From: Sandaracinus amylolyticus
GTDB lineage: Bacteria; Myxococcota_A; Polyangia; Polyangiales; Sandaracinaceae
DNA: 64,000 bases
NCBI RefSeq assembly: GCF_021631985.1
Contig: NZ_CP070225.1
Span: 7,936,001 to 8,000,000 of the forward strand
Direction: 5' to 3'
Below the pieces are notes generated by a model, which saw only the letters and a list, made by a program, of their open reading frames with translations, did no database searches and had not been told where the DNA came from. Shown piece by piece: positions 33,808 through 40,259 of this stretch (position 1 is its first letter; each line of letters begins with the position of its first letter). A program made the translations under genes and the position numbers.

Positions 33808-35112
33808 TCAGCGGCGCCGCTCGGCTCGCTTCAGCGCGACGAGGTGCTCCTCGCGCGTCGCGCCTCCACCCCACGCGGGCCGGGGCTGCGACGCGCTCGC
33901 GACCAGCTCGAGGCCCACGTGCGGTGCGATCTCGAGCAGCTGCGGGATCAGCGGCACGTCGAGCTGGCCGAAACGTCCGTCGCCCATCAACAGCACGATG
34001 AAGCCGTCGCGATCGAGCACGCGCTCCATCCCGCGCAGCATCGCCGCGACGTCGTCCCACCACTGCTCCGCAGCCTCGTCGGGATCGACCGCGGCGCTAC
34101 GGCGCGCGCCCATCTCGCGGCGCGCGAAGGCGCGCGCGTCGAGGCCCAGCCACGCGAGGCGCAGCGCGTGCTGCGCGTGGTAGTCGTAGGTCCCGCCGTA
34201 GGGCGGCGACGTCAGGATCAACCGCGCCTTGGTGCGCGCGCCGAGCAGGTGCTCGAGCTCTCGCGAGTCGCCCTCGAAGAAGCGCGGCGCGATCACGTCC
34301 GCGGGCAGCGCCTCGTCGAGCGTGCCCCAGCGCTGCGCGAGCTCGTGGCACTTGCGCACGAACATCTCGGTGCTGAGCCCCTTGCGGATGCGCTTCTCGG
34401 CCTCCTGCTGCGAGGTCTCGGCGCGCTTCTTCGAGAGCTTCACGACGAGCGACGAGAACACCATCTCGAGCGCGCGGCGATCGGCGTCGTCCTCGACGCT
34501 CCGGATCTCCTCGAGCAGCCCCGCGAGCTCCTTGAGCACGTGCGGGCCGTACCAGCCGATCATCGAGGGCGGCAGCTTCGCGATCGCACGCTCGCGCGCC
34601 TGCACGCGCTCGATCGACGCCTCGCCCACCAGCTCCGCGAGCTGCTCGAACGCGTCGCGCGAGTCGGCGTCGCGGCGCTCGCACTTCACCGCGACGAGCG
34701 AGCCCGCGAGCGGGTTCAGATCGACGCCCGCGCTGCGCCGCCCCGCGAGCATCGCCTCGAGCAGCACGGTGCCGCTGCCGCAGAAGGGATCGAGCACACG
34801 CTCGCCCTCGCGGGTCGCGCGCGCGATCACGATGCGCGCGATCGCGCGGTGCATGCGCGCCGGCCACGCGTGGAACCCGTGGGTGAGCGCGTCGGGATCT
34901 TCGTGCGCCGCGGCCTCCATCGCCTCGACGAGCGTCGCCGCGATCTTGGGATCGCCCTGCGAGCGAGTGGGCCCACCGACGTTCACCAGCGCCTTGCGAC
35001 CGATCGACTCCTCCTCGTCGTGCTCGCGCGTGGGTCGTCCAGTGCCAGCGCTGGCACTGCGAGTGCCAACGTTGGCACTGGGACGACGGACTCTCTTCCG
35101 CTCCTCGCTCAT
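33808..35112 (-). CDS. SAM-dependent DNA/RNA methyltransferase (Asp-Pro-Phe-Cys-Gly-Ser-Gly type)
   Basis: 434 residues. A low-complexity N terminus (1-40) precedes the catalytic core: motif I Leu-Asp-Pro-Phe-Cys-Gly-Ser-Gly-Thr (about residue 108) with Gly-Val-Asp-Leu-Asn-Pro-Leu-Ala, and motif IV Thr-Ser-Pro-Pro-Tyr (about residue 310). Ser/Asn-Pro-Pro-Tyr marks transfer to an exocyclic amino group of adenine, cytosine or guanine, as in N6/N4 DNA methylases and THUMP-type RNA methylases. A helical insert of about 170 residues separates the motifs. No restriction enzyme is near, so this is an orphan enzyme. Its start overlaps the stop of the upstream methyltransferase (ATGA). Two 18-20 bp palindromes are embedded in the N-terminal codons. 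Confidence 0.85.
   Translation of the reverse strand: MSEERKRVRRPSANVGTRSASAGTGRPTREHDEEESIGRKALVNVGGPTRSQGDPKIAATLVEAMEAAAHEDPDALTHGFHAWPARMHRAIARIVIARATREGERVLDPFCGSGTVLLEAMLAGRRSAGVDLNPLAGSLVAVKCERRDADSRDAFEQLAELVGEASIERVQARERAIAKLPPSMIGWYGPHVLKELAGLLEEIRSVEDDADRRALEMVFSSLVVKLSKKRAETSQQEAEKRIRKGLSTEMFVRKCHELAQRWGTLDEALPADVIAPRFFEGDSRELEHLLGARTKARLILTSPPYGGTYDYHAQHALRLAWLGLDARAFARREMGARRSAAVDPDEAAEQWWDDVAAMLRGMERVLDRDGFIVLLMGDGRFGQLDVPLIPQLLEIAPHVGLELVASASQPRPAWGGGATREEHLVALKRAERRR
35034..35087. repeat. Nested palindromes CAGTGCCA/TGGCACTG inside the methyltransferase gene
   Basis: Two adjacent perfect palindromes, 35040-35059 (20 bp, centre AGCGCT) and 35062-35079 (18 bp, centre AACGTT), both built on AGTGCCA/TGGCACT. 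They are enclosed by a further inverted pair GTCGTCC / GGACGAC. Same core as the hairpins at 6032 and 25153. They code for a Thr/Ala/Gly-rich stretch in the disordered N terminus. Confidence 0.65.
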
Positions 35113-35915
35113 CGCGCCCTCCGCGCGCGAGCCCGCGGGCTCGGCGCCTCGTCCTCGTTCACCTGTTGATCGAAGAAGCGACGCATCGCGTGCGCGTCCT
35201 CGGTGCGCGCACCGTCCGCAGTGCGCGCGACGATCGGCGCATGCGCCGTGATCGTCCCCGTCCCTTCGCCCCGCAGCGCGAACGTCCAGATCGTGAAGAG
35301 CGCGTCCTTGTCCGCGCGCGGCACGACGTCGCGCGTCGCGATCACGTCGAGCCCCGCCGCGGCCGCGCCCGCCATCGCGCGATCGGGACGACGCGCATCG
35401 CCGCACACCACGAGGCGACCTCCGGGCGCGAGCAGCCGCGCCCCCGCCGCGACGTAGTCTTCGATCCCGCCGCGCATCTCGATCCGTGCATAGGTCCGCT
35501 GCGAGTCGGTCGAGGGCGAGCTCTTCTTGGGATCGAAGTAGGGCGGCGTGCCGGTGATCAGATCCCCGCGCTCCTCGAGCGCGACCGTGCGCAGATCGCC
35601 GTGGATCAGCCGCACCCGCTCCGAGAGCCCGTTGCGCGCGAGGTTGCGCCGCGCGAGCTCGTGCGAGATCGCCTGCGCCTCGATCGCGATCACGCGCGCG
35701 TCGCGGAGCTTGTACGCGAGCATCAGCGTGACCGATCCGATCCCGCACCCGAGGTCGATCACCCGCTGCGCGTCGGGCCGCGCGAGCACGCCTTCGCGCG
35801 CGGTCGCGACGTCGTCGAGCGAGTAACGGTGCCCGCGCACCCGCTGCCACAAGCGCCAGTCGCCCGCGATCGCGTCGTCGCTGAGCTCGCCGATCTCCTC
35901 GTCCGTCACCGTCAT
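35109..35915 (-). CDS. tRNA1(Val) adenine-N6 methyltransferase-like (TrmN6/YfiC family)
   Basis: 268 residues. The early Tyr-Ser-Leu-Asp-Asp-Val-Ala segment and motif I Val-Ile-Asp-Leu-Gly-Cys-Gly-Ile-Gly-Ser-Val (about residue 54) match TrmN6-type enzymes. Ile-Glu-Ala-Gln-Ala is the SAM-ribose acidic loop, and Gly-Thr-Pro-Pro-Tyr-Phe replaces the common Asn-Pro-Pro-Tyr catalytic motif. TrmN6 methylates A37 of tRNA-Val; the Thr variant leaves the precise substrate open. ATG 35915 starts the conserved part; the upstream extension to 35984 overlaps the divergent glutathione peroxidase gene. Translationally coupled to the second methyltransferase. Confidence 0.85.
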   Translation of the reverse strand: MTVTDEEIGELSDDAIAGDWRLWQRVRGHRYSLDDVATAREGVLARPDAQRVIDLGCGIGSVTLMLAYKLRDARVIAIEAQAISHELARRNLARNGLSERVRLIHGDLRTVALEERGDLITGTPPYFDPKKSSPSTDSQRTYARIEMRGGIEDYVAAGARLLAPGGRLVVCGDARRPDRAMAGAAAAGLDVIATRDVVPRADKDALFTIWTFALRGEGTGTITAHAPIVARTADGARTEDAHAMRRFFDQQVNEDEAPSPRARARRAR

Positions 35916-35960
35916 CGAAGGCGCTTGACGTACCACGCGCGCGCCACGATGGTCGCCGCC

Positions 35961-36437
35961 ATGACCACGCTCCACGATTTCCAAGTCAAGACGATCGACG
36001 GCGCGGCCAAGAGCCTCGGCGACTACCGCGGAAAGGCGCTGCTCGTCGTGAACGTCGCGAGCCAGTGCGGGCTCACGCCGCAGTACTCGAAGCTGCAGTC
36101 GCTCTACGAGCAGTACGGGGCGCAGGGCGCCGAGGTGCTCGGCTTCCCGTGCAACCAGTTCATGGGCCAGGAGCCCGGGACCGAGAACGAGATCAAGACG
36201 TTCTGCGAGACGAGCTACGGCGTGACGTTCCCGCTCTTCTCGAAGATCGAGGTCAACGGCGCCGGCGCGGACCCGCTCTACCAGTGGCTCAAGGGCGAGA
36301 CCGGCGGCGGCGACATCCAGTGGAACTTCGAGAAGTTCGTGGTGGGCAAGGACGGCCGCGTGGTCGAGCGCTTCTCGCCCAAGACCGCGCCCGACGACCC
36401 GAAGATCGTCGCGGCGCTGCAGCGCGCGCTCGGGTGA
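35961..36437 (+). CDS. Glutathione peroxidase family thiol peroxidase
   Basis: 158 residues, the standard length. Active-site Cys in Asn-Val-Ala-Ser-Gln-Cys-Gly-Leu-Thr (Cys36 region), then Leu-Gly-Phe-Pro-Cys-Asn-Gln-Phe (resolving-Cys and Gln motif) and Trp-Asn-Phe-Glu-Lys-Phe (Trp/Asn of the catalytic tetrad). It reduces peroxides using thioredoxin or glutathione and uses Cys, not selenocysteine. Cytoplasmic: no signal peptide. Start ATG 35961. Divergent from the TrmN6-like gene (45-bp gap) and closed by a strong hairpin at 36447. Confidence 0.95.
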   Translation: MTTLHDFQVKTIDGAAKSLGDYRGKALLVVNVASQCGLTPQYSKLQSLYEQYGAQGAEVLGFPCNQFMGQEPGTENEIKTFCETSYGVTFPLFSKIEVNGAGADPLYQWLKGETGGGDIQWNFEKFVVGKDGRVVERFSPKTAPDDPKIVAALQRALG

Positions 36438-36446
36438 TCGGTGCTC

Positions 36447-36484
36447 AGCTCGCGAGGCGCGCGCGGAGCGGCGCCTCGCGAGCT
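36447..36484. terminator. Bidirectional hairpin terminator between convergent genes
   Basis: Perfect 14-bp arms AGCTCGCGAGGCGC / GCGCCTCGCGAGCT around a 10-nt loop. It fills the space between the peroxidase stop (36437) and the stop of the opposing lipoprotein gene (36484). No T tract. Confidence 0.75.
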
Positions 36485-36873
36485 CAGTCGAGCGGGTAGT
36501 GTCGATCCAGACACTCGAGTCGCGCGGTATACGCGTCGCGATAGCTCGTCCCGTAGCGCGCCTCGGGCTCGCCCGTCGCGATCGCCCGGTCGCGCATGGC
36601 GTCCCAGTAGAGCATTTCGGTGTAGAGGGCGCGGCAGAGCGGGTACTGCAGGTGCTCGAGCTCCACCGTGGCCTCGCAGGCCGGGGCGTCGCCGAAGCCT
36701 TCGTAGATCTCGCACAGCTCGGCGGGCGTCATGGTCTCGAAGTCGGGCGGTGTCTCGTCCGGAGCACCCTCGCTCCCGCATGCCGCCAGAGCGAGCACGG
36801 CAACGGCGACGAGCGAGCGGCGGTGCGCGAGCGTCGCACCGGGGCCTCTCGGAGCGACTGTCTGCTCGCCCAA
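36484..36873 (-). CDS. Small lipoprotein of unknown function
   Basis: About 129 residues from a TTG at 36873; a GTG at 36942 would add a 23-residue Asp/Ala/Arg-rich extension and overlap the upstream gene by 14 bp. TTG places a basic n-region, hydrophobic core and lipobox Leu-Ala-Ala-Cys at usual distances. The mature part contains Met-Thr-Pro-Ala-Glu-Leu-Cys and three further Cys residues that could form disulfides. No recognised domain. It lies 55 bp downstream of the STAS-like gene on the same strand and may be co-transcribed. The start is uncertain; the coding call is reasonable. Confidence 0.65.
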   Translation of the reverse strand: MGEQTVAPRGPGATLAHRRSLVAVAVLALAACGSEGAPDETPPDFETMTPAELCEIYEGFGDAPACEATVELEHLQYPLCRALYTEMLYWDAMRDRAIATGEPEARYGTSYRDAYTARLECLDRHYPLD

Positions 36874-36928
36874 CCGGCGCTCACCCGCGGATGCCCGCGC
36901 GGCGTCCTCGGGATCGGCGTGAAGCGCG

Positions 36929-37372
36929 TCAGGTGCGGGCACGCTTCTCGATCGCGGGCGCGGGCTCGCGGCTCGGGATTCCGTTCGCGGCGAGCTGCTC
37001 CTGACACCAGGTGAGCGCGTCGGCGCGCGTCGCGAACGTCTGCACCGGCCACTTCGGCGGAGCGATCCAATGCACGGCGGTCATCACCCCGCGCAGCAGC
37101 GGGTTCGGCAGCACGATCGCCTCGGCGACCCGCCGTCCGTCGAGCTCGCGCGTGAGGCTCTGCAGGCGCTCACCCATGCGCTTTCGGTGGGTGGGGCTCA
37201 GCGCGGTCGGCCCGAGCTGCGAGCCGTCGACGAGGTGCACGTGCGCGCGACGGGTGCGCGCGATCGCGAGGAGCTCGTCGAAGTGGGTGTCGACATCGCT
37301 CAACGAGAGCTCGGCTGGCATCTCGACGAGGAGCACGGGCCACGAAGAGAGGTCGACCTTGGGCAGCGCCAT
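36929..37372 (-). CDS. Small STAS-like protein (paralogue of 6848-7324)
   Basis: 147 residues, no signal or membrane segment. Alternating strands and helices: Pro-Val-Leu-Leu-Val-Glu-Met-Pro, a helix with Asp-Glu-Leu-Leu-Ala-Ile-Ala, Val-His-Leu-Val-Asp-Gly-Ser, a basic helix His-Arg-Lys-Arg-Met-Gly-Glu-Arg-Leu, a strand, then Leu-Arg-Gly-Val-Met-Thr-Ala-Val-His-Trp-Ile-Ala-Pro-Pro and a C-terminal helix. The same order is seen in the protein at 6848. STAS/SpoIIAA-like fold is inferred. Start ATG 37372; the longer frame to 37642 runs through the repeat 37446-37689 and is unlikely coding. Confidence 0.7.
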   Translation of the reverse strand: MALPKVDLSSWPVLLVEMPAELSLSDVDTHFDELLAIARTRRAHVHLVDGSQLGPTALSPTHRKRMGERLQSLTRELDGRRVAEAIVLPNPLLRGVMTAVHWIAPPKWPVQTFATRADALTWCQEQLAANGIPSREPAPAIEKRART

Positions 37373-37445
37373 CGAGTGATCTGAACGAGGCGCGGGGCGC
37401 GAAGGAAGGAACCAGGGGTCCGGAGAGCCGGCTTCTCGGTCCACC

Positions 37446-37689
37446 ACCGAGCAGGCGCAGGTGGCACGTGGACGAGCACGGTCCACGAGCACGTGCACGA
37501 GCACGGTTCGGGCCTCTCCGGCGATCGGGCCTGGAGCTCGGAGAATGAAAACGGCGAGCGCAGCGAGCCGAAGCCCACCGCACCCGCCGCATCGTGCGCT
37601 CACGCGCCGCTCGTCACGGTGATCCGCAGCGTGCTCGTGCACGTGCGCGTCCCGCGTGCTCGTCCACGTGCCGCCTGCGCGTGCTCGGC
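37446..37689. repeat. Long imperfect inverted repeat with 66-bp arms
   Basis: Arms 37446-37511 and 37624-37689 are inverted copies with about 10 mismatches in 66 positions. The arms contain tandem CACGAGCACG units and CACGTGCACG. A smaller inverted pair CCGGAGAG / CTCTCCGG is nested across the left arm. It occupies most of the 330-bp gap 37373-37702, where I see no gene. Confidence 0.7.
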
Positions 37690-37702
37690 CGTACCCGCGA
37701 TC

Positions 37703-38293
37703 TCAGCGCCAGCGACCGCGTCCCTGCCCCGCCGGATCGGCGTAGGGCCCACCATCGCTGTCGGTGATCCCCGTGGTCCCCACGCGACCCGTGCCCCGGC
37801 CGTTGCCCGCGGGATCGGCGTAGGGCCCACCGTCGCTGTCGGTGATGCCGCTGGTCCGCCCGTACACGCCGCGGCCGTAGCCCGCGGGATCGGCGTACGC
37901 ACCGCCGTCGCTGTCGGTCAGCCCGGTGTACGCCTGACGGCGCGTTCCGCGGCCGTAACCCGCGGGATCGGCGTACGCACCACCGTCGCTGTCGGTCACG
38001 CCGGTGCGGTAGCGGCCCTGGGGGGCCTGCACGACCACCGTCGCGGGCTGCGGCGCCTGCGCGTACACGACGGGCTGCGGCGGCTGCGCGTACACGACCG
38101 GACGCCGGCGCACCACGCAGCCCGGGAGCACCGCGGCCGCCGCGCCTCCCGCGAGCACACCGATCACGCCCAGCATCGAGCGGCGCGACACCGGCGCCGG
38201 CTCTTCGGCTCCGCTCCGCTCCGAGACGATGTCGGCATCGTCGAGCGTGAGCGTCTTCTTCTCGACCCCGGGATCCGTCTTCTTGTCGGACAT
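37703..38293 (-). CDS. Tat-type lipoprotein with four Thr-Asp-Ser-Asp-Gly-Gly repeats
   Basis: 196 residues. The charged N terminus is followed by Ser-Arg-Arg-Ser-Met-Leu-Gly (twin-arginine motif), a hydrophobic stretch and a lipobox Leu-Pro-Gly-Cys near residue 59. A Pro/Gln/Val-rich spacer follows. The last 95 residues are four near-identical units, each with Thr-Asp-Ser-Asp-Gly-Gly-(Ala/Pro)-Tyr-Ala-Asp-Pro-Ala-Gly-x-Gly-Arg-Gly. The spaced Asp residues suggest calcium binding, but no known fold is recognised. Export in folded form by Tat is implied by the signal. Start ATG 38293. Divergent from the Ser/Thr kinase at 38449. Confidence 0.85.
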   Translation of the reverse strand: MSDKKTDPGVEKKTLTLDDADIVSERSGAEEPAPVSRRSMLGVIGVLAGGAAAAVLPGCVVRRRPVVYAQPPQPVVYAQAPQPATVVVQAPQGRYRTGVTDSDGGAYADPAGYGRGTRRQAYTGLTDSDGGAYADPAGYGRGVYGRTSGITDSDGGPYADPAGNGRGTGRVGTTGITDSDGGPYADPAGQGRGRWR

Positions 38294-38345
38294 GCGCGGC
38301 ACGACTCCTATGGAAAGCCTGCCCGGCTCTCTCGTTCTCGCCCGG

Positions 38346-38362
38346 GCGTCCCGTAGGGACGC
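38346..38362. repeat. Hairpin between divergent genes
   Basis: GCGTCCC-GTA-GGGACGC with G/C flanks (CCGGG... / ...CCCGG) that extend the stem after a 2-nt bulge. It lies in the 155-bp divergent region between the Tat lipoprotein and kinase genes and could be regulatory or a repeat remnant. Confidence 0.4.
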
Positions 38363-38448
38363 GCCCGGCCCCCCGCGGATTCTCTCACGACCGCGGCGGT
38401 CGAGGCGACTCCCATGCTACGAGGCGCGCCGCTATGCTCTCCCCGTCC

Positions 38449-39321
38449 ATGACGACGTCGAAGACGATCGACGAGGTCGCGCAGGGCCGCGTCGGCCAGG
38501 TCGTCGCCGATCGCTACGAGCTCCAGCGGTTGCTCGGCGTCGGCGCGAGCGGCGCCGTGTACGAGGCCGTCCATCGCTACACCGATCGCAGCGTCGCGCT
38601 GAAGGCGATGCACCCGCACCTCACCGCGGCGCCCGAGGCGGTGCGACGATTCCTGCGCGAGGCCCGCGCGGCGGCAGCGGTCGGACACCCCGGCATCCCG
38701 CAGGTGCTCGACGCGGGCACGCTCGAGGACGGTCGCCCCTACATCGTCAACGAGCTGCTCGAGGGGCGCTCGCTCGACGAGGCGATCCGCGCGAAGGATC
38801 TCTCGCTCGACGACGTCACGACGATCGGCGTGCAGCTCTGCGACGTGCTCGCGGCCGCGCACGACGTGCACATCGTGCATCGCGACGTGAAGCCCGAGAA
38901 CGTGTTCCTCGTGCGCGAGAAGGGCACGCTCGGCGTGCGCCTGCTCGACTTCGGCGTCGCGAAGAACCTGCAGAGCGTCGATCGCAGCGGCATCCTCACC
39001 AAGCCGGGCACCGCGATCGGGACGCCGACGTACATGGCGCCGGAGCAGGCACGCGCGCAGCCGGTCGATGCGCGCACCGATCTCTGGGGCGCGGGCGCGA
39101 CGCTGTTCCACGCCGCGACCGGGCGCACCCACTACCAGGAGCCGAGCCTGCCGATGCTGCTGATGCGCATCGTGACCAGCCGTCCGCCGCGCATCCGCGA
39201 GATCCGCGACGACGTGCCCGATGCGCTGGCGCGCGCGATCGACGGCGCGCTCGAGCCCGACGTCGCGCAGCGCTGGCCCGATGCGCGGGCGATGGCCGCG
39301 GTGCTGAGCGGCACGGGTTAA
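38449..39321 (+). CDS. Ser/Thr protein kinase (Hanks type), short form
   Basis: 290 residues, a bare kinase domain without membrane helix or sensor. Gly-Val-Gly-Ala-Ser-Gly-Ala-Val-Tyr-Glu (glycine loop), Val-Ala-Leu-Lys-Ala-Met (ATP Lys), His-Arg-Asp-Val-Lys-Pro-Glu-Asn-Val (catalytic loop), Asp-Phe-Gly-Val-Ala-Lys, Gly-Thr-Pro-Thr-Tyr-Met-Ala-Pro-Glu-Gln. All key residues are present, so it should be active. ATG 38434 is an alternative start five codons upstream. It is followed after 62 bp by the Cys-rich lipoprotein gene on the same strand. Confidence 0.95.
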   Translation: MTTSKTIDEVAQGRVGQVVADRYELQRLLGVGASGAVYEAVHRYTDRSVALKAMHPHLTAAPEAVRRFLREARAAAAVGHPGIPQVLDAGTLEDGRPYIVNELLEGRSLDEAIRAKDLSLDDVTTIGVQLCDVLAAAHDVHIVHRDVKPENVFLVREKGTLGVRLLDFGVAKNLQSVDRSGILTKPGTAIGTPTYMAPEQARAQPVDARTDLWGAGATLFHAATGRTHYQEPSLPMLLMRIVTSRPPRIREIRDDVPDALARAIDGALEPDVAQRWPDARAMAAVLSGTG

Positions 39322-39383
39322 TCGAGGGTTAATCCGCGATACGCGGGGGCGACACCGGATAGCCGCTGCGCGAACGTGGCGCT

Positions 39384-40259
39384 GTGGGCGGGCGAGCAGT
39401 ACGGGGGGGCATCGCCGCAGCGGTGGTGCTCTCGGGCGCGAGCATCCTCTGGTGGGGTTGCTCGCTCGAGCGCGTGAGCTTCGCGGGCGTCTCGCGCGAT
39501 GCGAGCACGAGCGACGCGGGCGTGGGTCGCGGTGATGCGAGCCCGGTCGGCGCGTGCGTGCCGCGATGCGCGGGCGCGGTCGCGATCCGATGCGCGGGGA
39601 CGAGCACCGTCGAGGAGGACTGCGCGCCGCGCGGCGCCCGCTGCGCGATGACCGACGGCGACGCGACGTGCGTCGCGCGCACGTGCGAGCCACGGCGGAC
39701 GCGCTGCGACGGCGACGTGCTCTACACCTGCGACGCCGAGGGCGCGGCCGAGCAGCCCACGACGTGCGAGCACGGTTGCAGCGAGGGCGCGTGCACGACC
39801 GAGTCGGGCTCGTGCCTCTGGAGCTCGGAGATCGTCGACGAGGGCTCGTTCGCGATCGATCTCTGCGGGCGCACCGACGATCACCAGGTGCGCGCCGATC
39901 GGTGCGAGGGCGCGACCAGCGACGGCGAGGACGCCCACGTGCGGCTCTTCGTCTCGCAGCGACGGCGGCTGAGGCTCGATCTGCGCGACGTCGACGGCCC
40001 GGGAGGCGTGGACACGGTGCTCTCGCTCTTGCGTCGCTGCGGCGAGATGGAGAGCGAGATCGAGTGCTCGAACGACATCGCGTGCGCCGACGCCGACGAG
40101 GATCTGAAGGGCACGCCGTGCGAGTCGGGACGGCAGCCGCGACAGTCGCGCCTCGACGTCGAGCTCGACCCCGGCACGTACTACGTGCTGCTCGACAGCC
40201 AGAACCGCGGCTCGTTCGGGTGCGGTCGCGTCGAGCTGCGCGTGCGCGCGATGGACTAG
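39384..40259 (+). CDS. Cys-rich secreted lipoprotein
   Basis: 291 residues from GTG 39384. Signal segment with Trp-Trp-Gly-Cys lipobox-like end (Cys26), then an Asp/Ala/Ser spacer. The region 55-145 has about a dozen Cys residues in paired spacing (Cys-Val-Pro-Arg-Cys, Cys-Glu-Pro-Arg-Arg-Thr-Arg-Cys, Tyr-Thr-Cys-Asp), recalling short disulfide-rich repeats of myxobacterial surface proteins. The C-terminal half is strand-rich and ends in a bacterial pre-peptidase (PPC)-like pattern with Asp-Pro-Gly-Thr-Tyr-Tyr-Val-Leu-Leu-Asp. Stop overlaps the opposing gene's stop (CTAG at 40256-40259). No enzyme motif. Confidence 0.8.
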   Translation: MGGRAVRGGIAAAVVLSGASILWWGCSLERVSFAGVSRDASTSDAGVGRGDASPVGACVPRCAGAVAIRCAGTSTVEEDCAPRGARCAMTDGDATCVARTCEPRRTRCDGDVLYTCDAEGAAEQPTTCEHGCSEGACTTESGSCLWSSEIVDEGSFAIDLCGRTDDHQVRADRCEGATSDGEDAHVRLFVSQRRRLRLDLRDVDGPGGVDTVLSLLRRCGEMESEIECSNDIACADADEDLKGTPCESGRQPRQSRLDVELDPGTYYVLLDSQNRGSFGCGRVELRVRAMD

